This document shows, piece by piece, positions 59,980-64,000 of a stretch of 64,000 nt of DNA. The position numbers were made by a program, and so were the translations under genes. The DNA lies in the NCBI GenBank assembly GCA_948567375.1, contig OX419760.1, positions 17,484,001 through 17,548,000 on the forward strand, given 5' to 3'. Below the pieces are notes generated by a model. The model did no database searches. It had not been told where the DNA came from and was given only the letters and a program-made list of their open reading frames with translations. This stretch comes from Lunularia cruciata. Its lineage: Eukaryota; Streptophyta; Marchantiopsida; Lunulariales; Lunulariaceae. How positions within the stretch are numbered: the first letter of the stretch is position 1; each line of letters begins with the position of its first letter.

Positions 59980-60414
59980 TGTAACAATATGGAGTTTAGC
60001 GACATAGTTAGTAAGGCTAATGAAGTAGAGAATAAGCCAAATTAGCCTAGAATATTCTAGAAGCATCTAGGAAGCTTATTAAGAAACTTCCCAACTAGTT
60101 AACTTGTGCCCCAAGTAGGTAGCTTCTAGAAGGAAGCTTCTAGAAGCTTCTAGAAGCTTCTAACTAGCTTAGCTTGCATGCCAAGTAGGCGGCCTCTAGA
60201 AGGAAGCTTCTTGAGAAGTTTCCTAGTTAACTTGGCTTGCACTCTAAGAAAGCGACTCGGGGAAGCTTCTTGAGAAGCTTCTCAAGGACTTTGTATGCTA
60301 CCTATAAATACCAAAGCCAAAGCTCATGCTAGACATTTAGAGTTTTTCCTCATTCAAGTGTCCCAATGTGAGTTTCCATGCTACTATTTCTCTCCTTGAT
60401 CTTAGTCTTGTACA
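59980..60414 (+). mobile_element. Chromovirus-family LTR (best preserved)
   Basis: A 435-bp LTR, TGTAACAATATGGAG to CTTGTACA, followed by a primer-binding site. It has a cctataaata TATA at 60301-60310 and a dense GAA/TTC array upstream. It is inserted into the RT region of an older minus-strand copy. Confidence 0.92.
60121..60281 (+). promoter_or_regulatory. Heat-shock-element-like arrays upstream of TATA
   Basis: GAA units at 60133, 60143 and 60153 alternate with TTC units at 60138, 60148 and 60158. That is six inverted units at exact 5-bp spacing, matching the nGAAnnTTCnnGAAn heat-shock-element pattern. Two more units (TTC 60124, GAA 60129) precede them. Further pairs lie at 60203-60210 and 60262-60281, just upstream of the TATA. 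Binding by heat-shock factors is inferred. Confidence 0.55.
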
Positions 60415-60415
60415 T

Positions 60416-60427
60416 TGGTATCAGAGC
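60416..60427 (+). promoter_or_regulatory. Primer-binding site (initiator tRNA-Met)
   Basis: TGGTATCAGAGC lies one base after the LTR end, the standard plant LTR-retrotransposon primer site. Confidence 0.9.
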
Positions 60428-60686
60428 AGGAATGGGATGGATGGAATTTATAGACCACCAAATCCACTCCCACCAAACCCTTGGGATTTTCATATCCAGA
60501 TATTACCCAAGCATTGTTTCACACAATTCATCACCTTGCGCTTTGGGTAAGATTTTTTACATATGATCACCGTGTCTGAAAAACCCTTGATACTTTTGGT
60601 TGTAACTTATGTGGAATGGTGGACGTACTGCATCTATGTGCTAATCAATTAGATAAATTGGGAATAGTGAGATAGAGTAGTAGCTA

Positions 60687-61324
60687 TGACGGCAATACCA
60701 AATGTTATCCTTATGATGTAGCAACAAATTGAGCACTTTACTCAATTATTGGATGAATGAGATCAATAACGACGAGAACATATAGAGAGAGCGCCAATTC
60801 AAGATGGAGAAGATTGCATTCAATTTCCAAAACCCAAGGTGTTTGAAGGTAAGAATCTTCTGGGCACAATGGAGAATTTTATGTTTGATTGTGAGCATTA
60901 CTTTGAAGCCACCAATCTTCAAGATGAATGGAAATAGATTCTCTTGGCCTCTAGCGAATAAGATGGTGTGGCAAAACTTTGGTGACAATTCCGAGTGGAG
61001 TGAGTGGAACGATATATTATTGCACCAATTTTGACATGGGCAGAATTCAAGGATGCAATATTGGGTCGGTTTTAAACTATAAATGCCACCCGAGCCACAC
61101 GAGATAAATTGGCGGAGTTGAAGCAAGTTGGTTCAATAAGGAGCTACATCACACAATTTCAAAACATTATCATGCAGATTCTAGATATACAAGAAGGTGA
61201 AGTTCTAGATTGATTTGTGCAAGGATTGAAATCACAAACCAAATTGGAGGTGACCATGTGGGAACCACAAAACATAGAAGAAACCATGCAATTTGCTGAG
61301 CGCTTTGATTCCTTGGTGGCAACA
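60687..61324 (+). pseudogene. Chromovirus gag, first part (plus copy)
   Basis: It starts at an ATG near 60687 corresponding to the gag start at 57935 of the main copy. Pieces such as ALINKMVWQNF-like and MWEPQNIEETMQFAERFDSL follow the capsid homologue. Stops and frameshifts are present. The second-family solo LTR interrupts it after FDSLVAT. The gag resumes at 62022. Confidence 0.75.
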
Positions 61325-62021
61325 TGTAATACTCCAAGGACAAGAGAAGAGAGAAAACACAAATTGCACACTCAAACAGTCGATGCCCCAAGGGAGCACC
61401 TTCTCTTTATTATATAGACAAAGAGGATCTTCGCCAAGGAAGCTCCACCCTTGGATTACTTACTTGGATGGGTGACATGTCTGGTCTAGGTCCTATCTGG
61501 TTGGTCAAACAAGCTTTGACCAGAGGGAATCTTTTAGGGAATCTTCCTATAGGAATCTCAAAATCACGTAAGGTACCATTGGAAAGCTCTCAACGAGACA
61601 AAGCAAGGGGGAGGGAAGGCTAGCTTTTTCTCCTTTGGAGGGGGGGGGGAGAATGTGCACATTTTTGAGGCCTAATTCATCTGTTTAGGCCTTCGAAATT
61701 GCCTTCAAAGATTTCAGGCATATTTTAGTTCCTACTCTATTAGTAGAAGTCCCCTTTTGGTGATACCTCTTTCTGATCTGTTTAGTCCATCATGTGTAAC
61801 ATCCTTCCAGATGTTACCAAACTAATTCTCACATTTAAATCATATGTCTAGCTATTGGTTCTAAGGTTCTCAAGTCTATTTAGGTTTCTGCCCTATTAGT
61901 AGAAATACTTTTTTGGTGATACTTCTCTTTGATCTATTTCAACCATCATGTATAACATCATTTTAGATGTTACCAAACCAAATTTCACATCTAGATCATA
62001 TGGCTAGCTCTTGGTATTACA
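61325..62021 (+). mobile_element. Second-family solo LTR inserted in gag
   Basis: 697 bp, TGTAATACTCCAAGGAC to GGTATTACA. The bases just outside are caaca on the left and cgaca on the right, a 5-bp target duplication with one change. Joining the flanks restores the gag sequence seen in the main copy (ggtggcaacaacttg). It contains a run of nine G at about 61646. Confidence 0.9.
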
Positions 62022-62384
62022 CGACAACTTGATCTTGACCTTGACCTACACAAGGCCTACCAATACACTATGCACGGGTGGAAGAACCGGCACCAATGGA
62101 GATTGATGCTATCTAACGGAGACCACTTGGTACAGTAGATAGAGAAAGATTGTGACAAAATGGAGGTTGTTTTTATTATTGCCAAGTTAGACATTGCATT
62201 GCTGAATGCACACTTAGGAATGTGTGACCTCGACAAGTTGCCCACATGGAGTTTGTGGAGCGGAATGATCAGGGAAACAAGGAATCCCAATAGGAGATTT
62301 TGAGCCGCCTATTGGAAGCTTGATTAGTTCCAATGGGATTGAAGGCTTGACCTATGCAAGTTTGCTTCACTTGCAAGGTAAGTG
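62022..62384 (+). pseudogene. Chromovirus gag end and protease start (plus copy)
   Basis: The continuation of the plus-strand gag. The zinc knuckle at 62168-62209 keeps its His but has Tyr for the second Cys. The protease region starts (ASLLHLQG) and is cut at about 62384, where minus-strand RT sequence of another copy begins head to head. Confidence 0.75.
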
Positions 62385-64000
62385 ATTCTATCTCTGTCTT
62401 ACTATAGATTAAGATATCATCCAAGAACACCACCATGGACCAATCCAATAGTCCATCCAACACCTGATGCATCTGATCCATGAAGACCACTGGAGCATTA
62501 ATGAGTCCAAAAAGTAGAACTCTCCACTCAAAATACCCATACCTTATATGAAAGGTAATCTTTTGCACATCCTCTCTATCAATAGGAATTTGCCAATAGC
62601 CAATGTGAAGATCCAACTTGGAAAACTAGCGTGCTCCACTTAATTGATCAAGTAAGTCATTGATCTAAGGCAAGGGATATGCATTCTTCACGGTTTGCTT
62701 ATTGAGCCCACGGTAATCAATACAAAAACAAAGTCCTCCATCCTTCTTTGGAAAAAATAGTACCGGTGCTCCCCAAAGAGATGTACTATGTTGTATGAAG
62801 TCCTTCTCCAACAATTGTGTAAGTGTTGTTTGCAACTCTTCCAACTCCTTTGGTGAGAGCCGATAGATCGGTCTACTCATTGGAGTACTCCCTAACAATG
62901 ACTCAATATTGCAGGGCATACCTCAATTGGAGGGTAATCCCTTTGGCAGATCATCCGGAAACACGTCCGCAAACTCTTGAAATATCCAATCAACCATTGC
63001 TTGATGAGGCTCTTGGCTCTCCCCCAATTGTTCTTGTGCAATCAGCTTGATCCACACCACAAATACATACTTATCTTTCTCCAAAGCTTTCTCTATGGCT
63101 ACTTAGCTAACAAACTTCCCTTCAAGAGACTCATCTCTCTTCCAAGCCTGCTCCATGGTTGCCTTCTTGGCAAACTTCCCATCTTGGGACTCATCTTCCT
63201 TCAATGTTCCCTCGATGGCTACCTTCCCAACAAACTTCTCATCTTGAGACTGACTATTCTTAGGTGCCTTACTAAGAGGTGTCAAGCAACTTAATTGGAA
63301 ATTCCTACCTTGGTGTTGTACTTGAATTTGTCGTCGGGTCCAATCAAATTGAACCTTATGATGTTCAAGCCAAGGTAGACCTAGAATGATATCATAGTGT
63401 AGAGGTGCCACTACAAACTTCATACACTCCAAATACTCCTTCCCAATCTTGAAGGTAACAGGATACGAGGTACAAATGAAAAACCCTTTCTACCATCCGC
63501 CATCATCAATCTACTTCCAATTACTTTTTTGATAGAAAAACCCAATTACTTTACCACTTGCATCAACATGTAATTCTTTGAACTTCCGGAATCAACCAAA
63601 ATCCTACAACCTCGATTAGATTTTGTACCTTGCAAGTGAAGCAAACTTGCATAGGTTGAGCCTTCAATCCGATTGGAACTTATCAAGCTCCCAATAGGCG
63701 GCTCAAGATCTCCTATTGGGATTCCTTGTTTCCATGATCATTCCGCTCCACAACCTCCACTTGGGCAACTTGTCAAGGTCTCACATTCTTGAGTGGACAT
63801 TTGACAATACGATACCCCAATTGGCAATAATAAAAACAACCACCATTTTGTCACAATTTCTCTCTATATGTAGTGCCAAGTGGTCTTTGTTGAATGGCAT
63901 CAATCTCCATTGGTGCTGGCTCTTCCACTTGTGTGTAGTGTGTTGGTAGGCTCTATGGAGGTCGAGGTTGAGGTCAAGACCAAGTTGTTGCCACCAAGGA
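62385..64000 (-). pseudogene. Chromovirus RT to gag fragment, runs off the window
   Basis: Minus strand. RT motifs are in 62440-62919 ([28 protein letters not shown]), the protease region is 63103-63640 with an intact-looking DSG, and a zinc knuckle lacking two ligands lies at about 63800-63845. Gag continues past the window end. Stops break all domains. Confidence 0.85.

Noticed and set aside
60121..60170. HindIII/XbaI-like sites read as cloning artefacts
   Set aside because: The aagctt and tctaga words recur in every LTR copy with normal divergence and form 5-bp-phased arrays, so they belong to the element.
1..64000. CRISPR arrays, rRNA genes, bacterial operons
   Set aside because: No regularly spaced identical repeats with unique spacers, no rRNA-like blocks, and the genes are intron-containing and plant-type.

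Overview
This window looks like nuclear DNA of a land plant. It carries a 16-exon kinesin-14 gene with a malectin domain, a gene for the plant Tim17-type complex I subunit (B14.7/OEP16-3 family), a broken old-yellow-enzyme gene, and large blocks of LTR retrotransposons. The mostly short introns and the LINE-like reverse transcriptase family fit a bryophyte such as a moss, but the sequence alone does not settle this. There are no bacterial operons, CRISPR arrays, rRNA genes or convincing tRNA genes.

Layout. 1-4.2 kb: a small non-autonomous LTR element (two direct LTRs around about 1.1 kb) and purine-rich repeat DNA. 4.2-8.2 kb: AT-rich DNA without genes, with one 205-bp tandem duplication. 8.2-16 kb: degenerate DNA holding a LINE-like reverse-transcriptase pseudogene, detached LINE 3' ends, hairpins and short tandem repeats. 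16.06-20.97 kb: a decayed Ty1/copia element flanked by an unexpected 86-bp direct repeat. 21-25.4 kb: mostly unassigned, with one possible secreted peptide and one MITE-like inverted repeat.

The gene island lies at 25.7-42.5 kb. Its three recognisable genes are all on the minus strand: the old-yellow-enzyme pseudogene (25717-26813), the kinesin (27746-34990), and the B14.7/OEP16-3-like gene (39971-41883). The splice junctions of the last two keep one open frame throughout, which gives 1333 and 159 residues. 42.6-46 kb is AT-rich and empty.

46-64 kb is a nested, rearranged pile of one Ty3/gypsy chromovirus family (gag, protease, RT, RNase H, integrase and chromodomain traces) with LTRs of about 410-435 bp. 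A second LTR family is present as an inverted pair and as a solo LTR with a near-perfect target duplication, and there is a LINE fragment. Several head-to-head junctions make large inverted repeats. All copies are broken by stops and frameshifts.

The most interesting signal is in the chromovirus LTRs. Upstream of a conserved TATA box they carry arrays of alternating GAA/TTC units at 5-bp spacing. This is the textbook layout of heat-shock elements and suggests a heat- or stress-responsive retrotransposon family.
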